Assembly (NCBI RefSeq): GCF_000283155.1
Contig: NW_004454224.1
Span: 9,026,744-9,090,743, forward strand
Direction: 5' to 3'
Origin: Ceratotherium simum simum
Taxonomy: Eukaryota; Chordata; Mammalia; Perissodactyla; Rhinocerotidae
DNA: 64,000 nt
The position numbers and the translations under genes are program-made. Positions 44,340 through 57,029 of this stretch are shown piece by piece. The notes below the pieces were generated by a model that saw only the letters and a list, made by a program, of their open reading frames with translations, searched no databases and had not been told where the DNA came from. Position 1 is the stretch's first letter, and every line of letters starts with the position of its first letter.

Positions 44340-45080
44340 AGAGGCACCTCATAACCTCCTCCCCCCGGCCCCTGGTAACCTCAAATCTACCTTTTGTCTC
44401 TATGAATCTGTCTATTCTAGATATGTCATATAAGTGGAATCGTACAATATGTGTCCTTTTGTGTCTGGCTTCTTTCACTTAGCATGAAGTTTTCAAGGTT
44501 CATCCATGTTGTAGCATGTGTCAGTATTTCGTTCTTTTTTAAGGTGGAATAATGTTCCATTGTATGGATAGATCACAGTTCATTTATCCACAAATCAACT
44601 GGTGGACGCTTGGGTTGCTTCCACCTTTTGGCTATTATGAATAACTCTGCAGTGAACACTGGCAGGCGAGTATCTGTTCGAGTGCCTGTTTTCAATTCTT
44701 TTGGGTATATACCTAGGGGTAGAACTGGTGCGTCATACGGTAATTGTATGTTTAACTTTTTGAGGAACCGCCAAACTGTTTTCCGCAGTGGCTGCACCAT
44801 TTTGCATTCCCACCAGCGATGTAGGAGGGCTCCAATTCTCCACGTCCTCATCACCACTCGTGATTTTCCCTCTTTTTGATTATAGCCACCTAGTGAGTGT
44901 GAAGCGTATCTCATTGTGGTCTTGATTTGCATTTCCCCAAAGACTAGTGATGTTGAGCATCTTTTCATACGTTTATTGGCCATTTGTAGATCTTCTTTCG
45001 AGAAATGTCTATTCAGACACTTGGCCCATTTTAAAATTAGGTTATTTTTTATATTTGATTGGCTTCTATCTTTTTTATTG
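44340..45080 (-). mobile_element. L1 LINE fragment, reverse
   Basis: TCTCTATGAATCTGTCTATT, TCATCCATGTTGTAGCATGT and GATTTGCATTTCCCCAAAGA follow the reverse L1 3' end. Minus-strand ORF2 remnants such as [20 protein letters not shown] are readable with several stops. Confidence 0.92.
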
Positions 45081-45088
45081 TTGAGTTA

Positions 45089-45560
45089 CTCATGAGTTGT
45101 TGAAAGACGACAGGACAGGACATTAATAACCACAGTGGCGGGTATTCCCGCTTCTTTCTTGCCACCAGGACCCGGGTGTTGTTAGGGGAGGTGACGTGCA
45201 CAGCTCCTAATCGTGAGAATATGAGTTCCATTTGCCGGATAGTCATGTTCCCAGCCCCCCATGCAGCTAGAGGTGACCGTGTGACGCAGTTCTAGCTAAA
45301 GAGACATAAGGAAATTTCTGCACGGAGGAGGGGGGCTTCTGGGAATTATTTTCCTTCTTGATAAGAGGGGTGTGCCTTTCTCCCTGACAAAAAGCCGACA
45401 AGCTGAGGATGACAGAGCAAAAAGACAGAAAGACCCTGGCTCCCTGATGAGAGCTCTGAACTCCGGACCTGGACCCCCCGTCCCACACTGCTTCTGTTCC
45501 TTCAGCCTCTGTTATATGTATTTTTCTGTTACTTGCAGCCAAAAGCATTCCTAACTGTTT
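45089..45560 (+). repeat. Old LTR-like repeat
   Basis: CATGCAGCTAGAGGTGACCG, CAAGCTGAGGATGACAGAGC and TTACTTGCAGCCAAAAGCAT are ordered like the repeat at 38280-38895. Confidence 0.4.
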
Positions 45561-47599
45561 TAGCCATGTGACACCAGGAAGGAAATTCATTTCCTGTTCT
45601 TTTCCCTGTCTTAAATTAGGCCAAATGACATTGCCCAATATAACCCCAGGTGGGGTTTGAACATCGAGAACCGTATAAAATCTGCTACATAAAATGGTCC
45701 AAATGTGAATAAGAATCCCCATTATCTATAGCCAAAAATGGAATAACTTTCTCATTAAGTAAGGCCCGGATGAATTAGAGTCAGGAATCCTTCCCTCTTC
45801 AGTGTGTTACTGGGTTCGGCCCCAGCCGGGGGCCACACTCAGCTAGAGTTTGGCTTCCCTGGGCGGCAGCTGCAGCCTGGGCTCACCCACTGGAGTGGAC
45901 GTAGCTCCTTCTCCACTCCAGAGGGAAGCTAACCCCTAGGTTTCCTACCTGCCCCACTTTCCCAAAGAGCCGCAGTCGCCAGGACACATGAGGCGATATT
46001 AGCACAGCCCCAAACCCACAACATGGAGAAGACCAAACACAAGCAACACTTCCATCATCCCAGCTGTGAATCCAGAGACGTGTGCTCCTGGAATCCTGTC
46101 CGGAGCAGTGGTCAGCCCCGGGCCGGAGAGGAGACGGGGTTAGCTGGAGGAAGGAGGGCAGCCAGAGAAATCGGGAGGGAAGAGAAAAAATACATTTCAG
46201 CTTCACCAGGAGACCAAGAGTCCATGAGCCATGAATTTAAACCCAATGAGGGGAAAGTGCCCAATAAGAGGCAGATTGTGTCCCCTGTTCCCACACCCAC
46301 CTGGGCTCACAGCTTCCTCTCAGAGCATCAGTGGCACTGGGGACACTCTTGTCTTCTTGGGTAACTTAAAATCTGCAGAAGTCACTCCTGGCCTCCAGAA
46401 CTTACTAACGCCCCCCGCCCGTCCCCTCTGCTTGCACTCATCCAGCATATTCAAAACCTCTTACTTCTTTGTGAGAGGGTCCCCTGCACTGCAGCAGGCC
46501 CTTCTCTGAGCAGTGGCCTTGATTCTCTCCGGTCCAGGTGTCCTGGCACCTTCAGCCCTGGGTCAGGACTCTCCAGCAGCTGTGCGCTCAGGAACTCTCC
46601 AGGCCCGAGCATCCCACTTCGGGGACCTTCTTGTCGCACAGGTGTCTCAGCTGGGGAATCATCGCGGAATATTCATGACCCAAAGCAGTGGCTGATGCTT
46701 CTGAAGGCTGGTGTTCTCAGAGGCCCCGGGGGCAGGAACGTGTCTTTTTCCATGGGCTTCTGAATTTTCTAGGACTTGAGTAATTCGTGTTATTTCTACA
46801 GCGGCAGCAGAAGCCTTCTGTTCTGCCCTTCCTGTGTCGTCAGCAGCAGGTAGGGCTTCCAGTGTCCATTTCCACCGATGGTTCCCCCCTGCTGACATTC
46901 CCAGCTCCATCTCTGATGTTCAGGCCCCACTCCCGGAGGCTCTGATGAGTTGATCTGGGGTGGAGTGGGGGAGCGGCGTGCATCAGTATCTTAATAAAGT
47001 TCCCAGATGATTGCAGCTTTTCTGTGGGCAAGGTTTTTAATGCAAAACCCCATCTCGGTCCTTTCTTTTTCTTCTATGCATAGTCTTACACTATTGGCTG
47101 TGGATGGAGCCTGTTCTTTTTTCTTTTTCTTTTCTCTTTATTATAGGCCACCAGGTAAAGCAGAGCTGATGGTGGTCGAGTGATAAATGGAATTTTGGCC
47201 TGAGTTCCAATCACAGTGGGCCTGGCGGGTCTGTAGACTCCTCCTCTGGCTGTTTCCCTAGCTCCTGAATGCACAGGTGGAACACACGCTCTTGGCGACA
47301 GGTGGACTCTCCACCTTGGCCCTCTGACCTGTGGAAGAAGAGCCATGAGGACAGTAGGGGCTGCGTGGGAGTCTCTGGGCATCCCCTCCGTCTGAAATAG
47401 TGAGTCAGAGCAATGCCGGATCCCGGGGCAGCTTTTCAAGATAGAAGACTTAAGGGTTGCAGAGGAGGTGACGCCTAGCGCAGCCCCGTTGGCTCGTCTG
47501 TCGTCTGTGCGGAGGAGGCTGGATCTTGGAGAACGACTGCGTGCTGCTGTAAACCTCATCAGGGGGCGACTCCAACTGCCGCCACCGTTCCAGGTGCAG
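45561..47599. other. Intergenic, nothing recognised
   Basis: No gene and no confidently named repeat. Composition is moderate GC, with a T-rich stretch at about 47110-47140. Confidence 0.45.
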
Positions 47600-50500
47600 G
47601 ATGCTCACGGAGCACACGGCATGCCCCTGGCTCCCCACATGCAGCACTCCACGTGCATGATGCTGTTTCTCTATACTGATCTTCAAGGACTGCTAGGAGT
47701 GGTTTGCTTTTACCCGCCACCTTCCCAGTCTTGCCTCAGGGCCACGTCAACCCTCCTGCTTTTGGCCACAGTGTGGTCCACAGAGACCTCCATCCCTGAC
47801 AGCCCAGCGAACATCACACTGGTCCACTCTCTGGGTGACAGCATGCTGACGAGGCCTGAGGGGCAAGTGCTGTTTAGAGGCATTAGTAAGACATATGCAA
47901 ATGAGAGGGGGGAGAGCAACCCCATAAAAATTCAGAGGTCTGTGGCCTCAGCGAGGTTTCTGGGGGTCCAATGGTCTGGAGCATGTCAACACATCCCCCC
48001 AAGGGGAAAGACAAGTGGCTGCACCTTGTGTCACCAACTACAAAAAGAATGGAGGTTTTCCTCCTTGACTCTGGAGGTGACATATGTCACACTTGAGTGT
48101 GTTATTCCAATCTGTTTACTGAGTAACCCGGACGGTGCCAGTTCTGAGTGAGGACCAGATCAAGAGAAGACTCTGCGGCAAGTCCAGACTACACTGCAAG
48201 CTGCTCTCCCTTTGGGTCTTAAGACCTAGCCGACCAATGATGCTCAGGGGGTGTGTCCAGTGGATAGGGATGCTGCGTGGAGCTGCTGGCAAGCATCGGC
48301 AGGAGAGTCATGGGGCAGACCTCTAGGATTGGGGAGCAACTCCATGCCCTCTTGTGCCACTCACTGTTCTCCTTGTGAGAAACATCCCTTGGCTGGCTGT
48401 GGGCCTGGCAGAGACCGAACACTGGGCATCGAGTGACCACGTGGCCTGAGCTTCTGTCTCAGGTCAGGTGCCCCCAAAACAGACTCTGGGGTGGAGATTT
48501 GTGGGCGAGAGGTTTCTTGGGGAGCACTCTCGGGAATAACACCTGTAAGGGAGGGAAGGAGACAGAATTGGGCAGAAGGAGACGTTGAACTAGGGTGAAG
48601 CTGCAACAGAGGGCTCAGCCAGTCTCAAGGGAGCTAGGGAATGGATTAGCCCATCAGCGAGGTCCCAAATTGAGGCGAAGGAGTGGGGCCGTTGTACCCC
48701 TGCATTGGCCTGCCATTGGACGCAGGCTTCCTCCAGGGTGGGGCTACATCCTTGGACGAGGCAGCTCCCTGTGCTCAGAGCCAGTCCTGGAGTGACTCAG
48801 CTGTGAGCCGTCAGCAGGCACTGTCCCAGCGGCTGGGGAACGAGGGTATCAGTCCTGGAGGCAGGGACCTCATTGGACACCTCAGCATCCTCCGGGGCGT
48901 CCAATCAGAAATTGGGTGTTATCTGACTCATCCAACCAGGAGGGAGCATCACAGCAGCATGTGCCATTGAGTAGCGATGTGCTTGAGCACAAGGAAGTTG
49001 CATGAGCAGATGGCTCTGGTTCTTTCCACGCTGACCCTGGGTGCAGTCTCCTCTGGTCCACCCTGTGGCCCTATGTACATTTGATCCAGGAGAAAACATT
49101 GTGGGCCTGGTTTACAGATGATTCTGCGTAATATCTTGGCGTCGACTGGAAGCGGATGCCTGCAGCATTACAGCCCGTTCAGAGGTTGACCTACAGAACA
49201 TTGGTGAAGGGAAATCCTTCCAGTGGGCAGACGTTCAAGCAAAACATTGGGTTTCCCACTTTTTCTGGACTGACGGAAGACCAGAACTCTGGATTGACAG
49301 TAATTCATGGGCACTTACTAGTGGTTTTGCTCAGAGGTTGGAAAATAATAGCCCCCAGGCCCAATCTGGCCACCGTCTGATATTGTAAATCAAGTTTTAT
49401 TGGAACACAGCCACACCCACTTGTTGGTTTATTGTCTATGCCACTTTCATGTTACAATGACACAGTTGAGTTGTGACAGAGAACATATGGCCCACAAAGA
49501 CTAAAATATTTATAAACTTGGTAGAAAAAGTTTGCCAACCCCTGGTTTAGCTGAATGGTCAGGGATTTGGAAAGAACAGAATTGGAAGATGGGTGACAAA
49601 GAGGTGTGGGTAAGAAATAAGTGGCGAGAGTTCTCAGAATGGGTATGGGATGGGAAGATACTTGTTTCCGGTGTGAATCCTCCTCAACGGATATTCTCAC
49701 TGCACAGGAGGCTCTTAGTAATCAGGTGGACAACAGGATGAAGGAGCAAAGGAAAAGAATTTCTCTGTGGGTGTCAATTAGCCTCTTTCCCCAGCCAACC
49801 CAATGTTTGCTCAATGAGTCCATGTTCAAAGTGGCCATGGTGGCAGAGATGGAGGTTAGGCAGGGGCTCAGCAACCAAAGTGTTCTTCCCTCCACCAAGG
49901 CCGACCTGGATGGATAACGCTACTGACAAGTGCCTGGCCCGCCAAGAGCAGAGACTGACACCGAGCCCCTGACACAGTACCATCCAGGGACCAGCCGACC
50001 TGGTAGCGAGTTGATCACTCGGACTCCTTCTATTGTGGGAGGACAGAGATTTGTTTTCACTGGAAGAGACACATATTCTGGGGATGGATTTGCCTTCCCT
50101 GGCCAGAATGCTTCTGCCGGGACCGTCATCTGTGGATGCTATGAGAACCTTACCCACCGCTGTGGTACAGCATTGCTTCTGACCAAGGACTTCATTTCAT
50201 GGCAAAAGAAGTGTGGCGATGGCTTTACCAAATACATCAGCACCCAGAAGCAGCTGGCCTCAGAGAATGGTGCAATGGCCTGCTGAAGACTTAAGACACC
50301 AGCTGGGAAACAACACCCTGAAAGAATGGAGTTCTAGCTTACAGGATACAAGATATGCTTTGAGTCCGCGTTCAATTTATGCTGTTGCTTCTCTATGGCC
50401 AGAATACATGGGTCCAAGAATCAAGGGCTGGAACAGAGTGGCTTCTCTCATCGCACCTAATATCTCGCTCACCTATTTTTTCTTCTCTTCCCAGCAACTT

Positions 50501-50710
50501 TGAACTCTACTGATTTGGAGGTTCTAGATCCCTAGGAGGGAATGCTTCCCCAGGGGACACAATTATTTTACTGAATGGAGCTTGCCCCTGGCCATGTTGG
50601 GCTCCTCAGCCACTGAGCCAACGGGCAAAGAAGGGGTTACTCCACTTTTGGGGTCAGGGGCCCGTTACCAAGGGGGAAATTGGGCTCCTGATCTGTAATG
50701 AGTGTTTTCT
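47600..50710 (+). mobile_element. Decayed ERVL endogenous retrovirus, pol remnant (RT, RNase H, integrase, dUTPase-like)
   Basis: A plus-strand series of degraded pol-like segments in the order expected for ERVL: reverse transcriptase-like (about 47690-48130), RNase H-like (about 49100-49330, continuing after the hAT insertion at 49553), integrase-like (about 49900-50300, including a readable TGRDTYSGDGFAFPGQNASA) and a short dUTPase-like block (about 50570-50700). Frameshifts, stops and deletions occur throughout, so nothing here can be translated as a protein. An unassigned segment at about 48460-48950 interrupts it. The assignment rests on recognising segment order, not on alignment. Confidence 0.65.
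49332..49544 (-). mobile_element. hAT-Charlie-type non-autonomous DNA transposon inside the ERVL remnant
   Basis: A 213-bp element with imperfect inverted ends (CAGAGGTTGG at the left; AAAAAGTTTGCCAACCCCTG at the right). Its interior holds CAAGTTTTATTGGAACACAG and ATGGCCCACAAAGACTAAAA. The 8-bp flanks GTTTTGCT (49324-49331) and GTTTAGCT (49545-49552) are a hAT-sized target duplication with one mismatch. Confidence 0.88.
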
Positions 50711-51059
50711 TTCTTCTCTCTCCTCTTTTCCCTGATTTTATTATTATATATTATTTTATATAAGCTGGAGGTTAACTTTACAATTTGGGTAGCAGGATTT
50801 TCAGGCAGGATGGTGACTGAATTTGAGGAGGAATTAGCATGTCCTGGAGACCCTGGGTGGGCTTGCCTCCCAGGATGAATGCAAAGACTCTTGGGACTGT
50901 GCATCTTCTTATTTGGGGAGAAGGCAAGAGTATTTTTGCATGAAGGACCGTTTTATCTTGTTGGGTTAACATAGAGTTATTTTTGCCATTGAACAGAAGT
51001 TCAAATGTGTGCAGAATGGTGTACACGGGTGCTGAGTAGGCAAAGGGTGGACGTTGCGC

Positions 51060-51650
51060 ATAATCAAGTTATCGTCTTTCAGCTTCAAATCCACTCTTCC
51101 ACACTGTTCTATGTTGTGATGTTCCAGCTGGGATTCTGCAAACCATGTTTCTGCTTTGCCCACTGTCTTCCTGCTGGGCTCTGACAGTAGGAGATGTTAG
51201 AGAGAGTGACTGCGAGGCTGGAGGAGGACGGAGGGTCTTGCTCCCGCCTGTCCCTGGGAGCATCAGTCTCACAAAATTCCTTCACCCCGGCAGCAGCCGC
51301 TGGACCCAGCGTGTGGTTTTCCCAGGAGGCAGAACCAGCTCCTTCATGTCTCCCTGGAGACATCCAGCAGTGTCTGCTCCTCAGAGGTCTGCTTTCCAGG
51401 CCCCCTGGGCCTCTCCTCCAAGCTTCTGGGTTTAATCCTCCAACACCATATTTGTCTGCTTAGCCTCGGGGTGGGTCTGCTTCCCGAACTGCTAACTCCC
51501 TGAAACCTTGGAGTTCTCTTTTTTGTCTTTTCAGTTCTTCAACACCGAGTTAGGAATTCTTTATATGAAATGTCCTCTGTTAAAATAACATGCGGTTTCT
51601 GTCTGCTGATGGGACCCTGACTGATGGAGACCTGGAACACGGTACATTCT
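51060..51650 (+). repeat. Probable ancient interspersed repeat
   Basis: GTTCCAGCTGGGATTCTGCA, TTCCTGCTGGGCTCTGACAG, TAGCCTCGGGGTGGGTCTGC and GGGACCCTGACTGATGGAG are phrases seen in a common old mammalian repeat. Family not named. Confidence 0.45.
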
Positions 51651-52517
51651 GCCTTGTGGATTCCCCATAGTGAGAGATATGGAATCACTAGGGTCTGATT
51701 TCGCCAGAAGTATCTGTTGTTCCAGCAAGCCTCTCACCTCCACCACAGCCCAGTGCCTCCTCTTTGTCCAGCGTCTGAGCCGTTGGTATGTCCATGCCTT
51801 GCTGCCCGGCTTGCCTCCGGACCCTCAGCCTCAGGTACACTGTCCCAGGGCTCAGGGCGTGCCTGTCTCCCCACCTGCACTCACAGGGTCACTGTGAAAC
51901 TCTGGAACAATCGTAAAGGGTCAGCTCTGTTCTTCTGTGCCTGTCTTCCTGGCTTCCTCTCAAATCTGTCATTTTCCGTAACCACTCGTGGGGCCTCCAG
52001 CTGCTTGTCTAGGAGGCTCCCCCACTGCCACTTCAGGAGGACAGGGCCTCTGCACGGCCACCTGCCCTGGACTTTCCTGGGCGGGCCACTCCAGTTGACT
52101 CTTGAGGTCGTCCTACTTGCTGTCTTCAGGTGTCTCATCTCTACGTCCCCTTCCCTATCCAATGACAAAAAAAAAAAAACACCTCTTCCAGTCGCCTCTG
52201 TCAGAACACTCTCCACTCAGGTGGAGGGCCAAAGTCCCTTCCTTCCCTTTCGCATCCGCCTCCCCTGGCCTCTCAGCTCTCCACCTTTCCCCAAGGAAAT
52301 CCCCTCTCCCTGCACTTCAGCCAGGAGCCTGTCTTTATTTTCCTGCCATTTTCTCACTGTCCGGTTCTGGCTGTAAGACCTGTTTCTGAGCCAATTCTGT
52401 TTCTCCTTGAGTCTGTACACACAGCTGGAATCTGATGACAGAGTCCCATAGGAGCAGCTTTTACATGTTCGTCTGAGCTTTTGGGCTTATAATAATTCCA
52501 TTAATTTGTCGTTTGAG
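51651..52517. other. Intergenic, C/T-rich, nothing recognised
   Basis: Pyrimidine-rich on the plus strand with a 12-A run near 52168-52179. Long frames here follow from low stop density. No known family. Confidence 0.4.
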
Positions 52518-52785
52518 AGGCAGCGGGAGCTAATGGTGAAGAGGCAGACCTTGGAGCCAGACAGCCTAGGTTAAAGCCACGGCCCCTTCTGCCAACCAGC
52601 TGTGTGACCTTGGGCACATTATTTAAGCTCTCTGTCTCTCAGTTTCCCCATCTGTAAATGCATATACTATATGACCCTATCTCAGAGGGATAGTGTAAGA
52701 ATCAAATGGGCTAATACATGTGAAGCAGAGAAGGGTGCCTGGCGCAAAGTGAGCACCCACAACATGTTATTACTATTCTTTACTT
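52518..52785 (+). repeat. MIR SINE, near full length
   Basis: Reads through the whole MIR: CTTGGAGCCAGACAGCCTAG, CCAGCTGTGTGACCTTGGGC, CTCAGTTTCCCCATCTGTAA, GGGCTAATACATGTGAAGCA. Confidence 0.95.
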
Positions 52786-53149
52786 CACCCCAAGAAGAGG
52801 ACTCACTCCCTGGAGGGGAGTCGAGTCAAATATGCATGTAGCTTATGCAAATGGTGTTAAATGTTCTTGGCAAAAAGGGGGAGAGAATAATTTACGTATT
52901 GCTGAGGTCCTGTCAGAGGCAGTTCCCCTGGATGGGCACGAGCCCCGGGGTGGGCACAAGAGGCCCCTCTGGCGATGCAGCTCCTGGGGCCAGCATCGCG
53001 CCAGTCTACGGTTGCAGACCCGTGTTTCCACCCAGTGTAGCCTCAGTGTAAGCCAACTGCAGCCCTGGAGGGAAGCCGGCTGTGCTGGCCTTCCTGAGAG
53101 ATGAGGGCTCTGAAATGGCATCTTCCAGAAGGATTTTCAAGGGTAACCG

Positions 53150-53815
53150 ATTACGTGTGATTTTTGCCTCACACTTTGGAATCTAACTCTGTGCACTTCA
53201 CCTATACAGCAGGGAGCCTGTGCGGTCAAGGGTTAACTGGGCTGCTCCAACCCTGCGTGTGCCAGAGAGAGGACCGGCCTTGACCGGCTCCTGGGAGCTA
53301 ACTCTGGACCCTTGGAATGTCCTGTCCGAGAGAGTGTCTTTGTACGCCTGAGGCCTTGGCCACGCCACCTGGTTTATGTAGCAATGGGACTTATGGGGGA
53401 CACCTGTTTTTGTTCACCTGGGGCCCTGGCCACACTGTATCAGTCTGACCTCTAGAGAGGCTGCAGACTGAGTAGTTAAGATCAGTCATGTGGGCGCCAC
53501 ATGCCATCAAGACTGACCCCCAGTACAACTCTGGACACTGAGGCTCGGGGAGCTCCCCCGGTTGTCACACGTTGTTGCTGGGAGAGTTTAACACTGCCCC
53601 TGCGACTCTGGTGGGGGAGGAGAACTGGAAGCTCGTGACTGGTCTCTCCTCCACTCCACCCTCTGCACCTTTTCCCTTCGCTGATCTCAATCTGTATCTT
53701 TTTTTCTGTAATAAACCCTAACTGTGAGTTTAGTAGCTTTACTGAGTTCTCTGAGTCCCTCTGGCAAATCATCAAACCTGTGGGTGGTCCTGGACACCCC
53801 TGACACAGGCCCCCA
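53150..53815 (+). mobile_element. Probable solo LTR of an old endogenous retrovirus
   Basis: A U3-like stretch is followed by TCTGTAATAAACCCTAACTG (poly-A signal at about 53710) and a U5-like end GAGTCCCTCTGGCAAATCAT to GACACCCCTGACACA. Such endings are common in ERVL-type and related mammalian LTRs. It has no coding content. Confidence 0.55.
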
Positions 53816-55189
53816 TTCCTTTTGATCTGCTCATTGTTAAGACCCCCCCAGCTCTGTGGTTGAATCCAGTGTGTGTCTCAGAAATCCACCCCCATGACCA
53901 AGGTGTATGCACGAACAGTCCAGAGCCCACGTGAGTCCATGTGGTGAGGATACGCGGCCTGAAACCCTGTTCCTCCTTGGCCTTGGTGCAGAGAGCAAAA
54001 GGTAGGCAGCCAGGCCCATCTGTCCAAACCCTAGCAATCTGCACTCAGAGGTCTACATTCTTTTATTAAAGAACACCCCTGTTGCCATACTGAATTAGGT
54101 TTGGGTACCACAAAATCTAGCTCCACTATGAGCCCCTCCCTGACCCTTGGAAGGGGCCCACTCAAGTGAGGAGCCCATCAGATTCAGGATAAATCCTGCC
54201 CCTGCCATAGGCCATGGTCATACCCCTGGGGCTTTTGCAATTTAAATCCCAGGTTTGCTGAGCTGGCTTAGAAGAGTAAGAGAGAAAAGAAACAGAAAAG
54301 TGAAAATCTGCTTTATTCCAATCACCTCCTAGGGCCTGGCCCTCCATTGAACTTTGCCCATGGAGGTCAGCTAGTCACCCAGGCCTGTGCTCCATCTTAG
54401 CTCAGGGTCCTGTCCATGCTTGCGTTGTCTGAGCTCCCAGACAAGTCTTGTCCTAAGATGAAACCCTTCCCCCACCTGTGGGTTTTCCCTCCTGAATCCT
54501 TCCTTGTTCCACCGGACTTTATCTGCTGTGCACACCCTTCCACAGCAGCAGCGACTGCAATAAAAGTCAGTCACATCCTGTATTGACTCAAGTCCTGTGG
54601 GTGGCCAGAAACATTGGTCCTTGCATGTGGTACCTGGGGCCCCGAATGCCAGCCCCTGTGAGGGTTCTCAAGGGGCTTCTGCGTCATTGTGCTGAGAGGC
54701 AGAGGTCCGGGGTGGCCATCACTCAGTGTCCCCTCCTGCCTGAGAACCAACACAGGGACCCACATGAGGGTTACAACTCATAGATAGAAGCTTGGTAGCT
54801 TCCGGAGTGTTAGACTGCTGCACTGTCCAGTCTGGGGTCTCTGCCAGCCACACTGAACTGAGTGCTCCTGTTCACAGGCAGATGGTGCAGACTGCTCTCC
54901 TGGAGATCAGGCAGGTCCAAGGAGGGGTGAGAGCAGATCCTGGACTTTCGATGCAGGGGTGCTGGACCTGGGGAACGAGGCCCCGTGCAGCCAGACTCCC
55001 CAGCTTGCTGTCAGATAAATAAGTCATTGCTTCTCTCTGGGGTAGAGGGAATGAGGGGCTGGGAAGCCAAGCCAAAGGGAGTCCCCCAAGACTTTGTGAG
55101 AGGGGAGGGCAATGGGAATCTTCTCACCTTTGGCTGAGGCAACACCCACTCCTCCCCACTACCTACCCACAGGGCTCTCTCTCTCTCAA
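53816..55189. other. Intergenic, unassigned, with possible LTR fragment
   Basis: CTGCAATAAAAGTCAGTCAC at about 54556-54575 could be the polyadenylation region of another LTR. Nothing else is recognised. Confidence 0.35.
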
Positions 55190-55400
55190 TCACTCTGCTC
55201 CTTTGCATGCACCAGTCCTTCAGCCTGGAGGGCCCTTCCTCGGTTCTTGGCCTATTAAACTCCTGCTGACCCTTTAAGAGTCTGCTGGGGCACCACCTCC
55301 TCGGGGAAGCCTCCCTTGCCTCCAGGCTGGTTCTCTGGTCTGGCCCCTCTCTGTTCCTACACGCTGCCTCCCGCATCCTGTGGCTCAGTCCATGTGGTTT
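55190..55400 (+). repeat. L2 LINE 3' fragment
   Basis: GCCTATTAAACTCCTGCTGA, CCCTTTAAGAGTCTGCTGGG and GCACCACCTCCTCGGGGAAG are in L2 3' order. Confidence 0.65.
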
Positions 55401-56279
55401 CCATTTATTTTATTTCTTCTTTTACACCCTTTTCTAGTTTATGTTCTCTTGCTGTATTTTATACATCCACATCAAGCCACCTCAGATCCCTTCTGGAATG
55501 AGGTGGGATGGGGCCAGATGCTGCTGTTCTCTGACCACTGAGTTGGATATGAGACATCTGCAGCCCACGTGCTGGGACTGGCAGATCTCAGGATCAGCTC
55601 TCCGCGCTCCACGCGTGCCCCAACCTCTGTGGGCTCGGCGGGGCTATAGGGGGGCGGGGGCATGGAAGACCAGCTGTCCAAGCAACTCGAGTCTTCTCAA
55701 GCTGCCGCCACGAGATATCTGTCCACAAAGACTTTACGGGGAGTCGTGCTGTGGTTCTCAAATGAAATTGACCCCTGAGCTTGGTTCTCAGGTACAGTGC
55801 CCCTGGGAACTGGCCAAAAGGAGGCTGTAGCCGTAGGGCTGGGGATAGGGTGAGGCAATTTCCCAGGGCAGGAAATTTAAGGAGGCTCAGTCTCAGGGCT
55901 GTGGCAGAGTCCTGCCCCGCAGGAGGTCCCTCCACTCTGCGTGGCCTCCCCCAGGCGAAGCCCCTCCCCTCCTCGCCTGGGCTCTGCCTACCTTGGATGA
56001 TGGCAGGTAAGAACTTCAACTGCCTTCAAGGCAGACGCTGTGAGCAGACGTGACTGGCATGGAATATTCCCTGAGTCTGAGTTACTTGCTTTTGAGTAAC
56101 ACCCTGTAGGGCACATTCCAATCCAATGCAGTCCCTTTTATACGGTCACCTCCTCGGTGGCAAATCTTCTCAGCGGTCTTTGCCATCTTGGCTTCCTACC
56201 TCCCCTGGGCAACCGTTTGACACACACACACCTGTGCAAAACAAGTACAAATATCTGGGCTTCGATGAATTTGAGCCCA
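55401..56279. other. Intergenic, nothing recognised
   Basis: No gene or confidently named repeat. Confidence 0.4.
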
Positions 56280-57029
56280 TTCCTTCATTTGACAACTATT
56301 TATTGGGTGTGCTCTCTACGCGGGGCACTGTCCATGTGTCGAAGATATGGGACATAAAGGGAAAATCCAGCCCTCATGGGGCTTATATTTTAGTGGAGGA
56401 GACAGACTGCATACAAAGTGAAGAGGTAAACTGTATAGTAGGGGGACAGTAGTGAGTGACAGAGATAAACTACACCGAGGAATGTGGTCAGGGTGCTGTG
56501 CACGGGGCTGAAATTTTAGGAAGGGACTTTGAGGAAGGCCTGGGGGCGTGAAGGGATGAGGGGTGAGCCATGCAGGGATCAGGAGGAGCTTCCGGGAAGG
56601 GACCAGAGCAGCTGCAGGGAGCGGGGAGCAGGTACCCAGCGGGCTGGAGGGGCGGCCGGCAGCCGAGCGGCTGGAGAGTAGTGGAGATGAGGTGGGACGG
56701 GGACAGGAAGCCACATTTGCCTTGGACGCCCTGGCACCGACTTTGGCGTTGACTCTGAGGGTAATGCCAGCCCTTGGAGGGTTTAGAGCAGAGGCAGGAC
56801 GTGATCTGCCTTGTGTTTTAACAGGATCCCCCTGGAAGGAGCACAGGACGAAGCCGTGCAAGGCTGGAAGACTGGGGACCCGTTAGGAGGATCCTGCAGT
56901 CCTCTGGTGAGAGGTGATGGTGACCAGGACTTGGGTAGTGACAGCGAGGGGGTGCAAACGACAGATCTTCACAGCAGAGCTGATGGGATTGGCTGACTGG
57001 TTGGATGCGGGGTGAAGGGTGAGGAGAGG
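56280..57029 (+). repeat. Old interspersed repeat, left part, split by L1
   Basis: TTTGACAACTATTTATTGGG, CCCTCATGGGGCTTATATTT, GGAGGGTTTAGAGCAGAGGC and GTGATCTGCCTTGTGTTTTA are phrases of a widespread ancient repeat that seems to resume at about 57833 on the far side of the L1. Family uncertain. Confidence 0.55.

Noticed and set aside
49930..50286. A 118-codon open frame as a domesticated integrase
   Set aside because: It lies inside a decayed ERVL with breaks on both sides; without evidence of selection it is only a remnant. Kept as a question in the findings.
54060..54600. Another solo LTR ending at the AATAAAAGTCAGTC sequence
   Set aside because: Only the poly-A-like hexamer is suggestive; no matching LTR ends or duplication could be found by eye.
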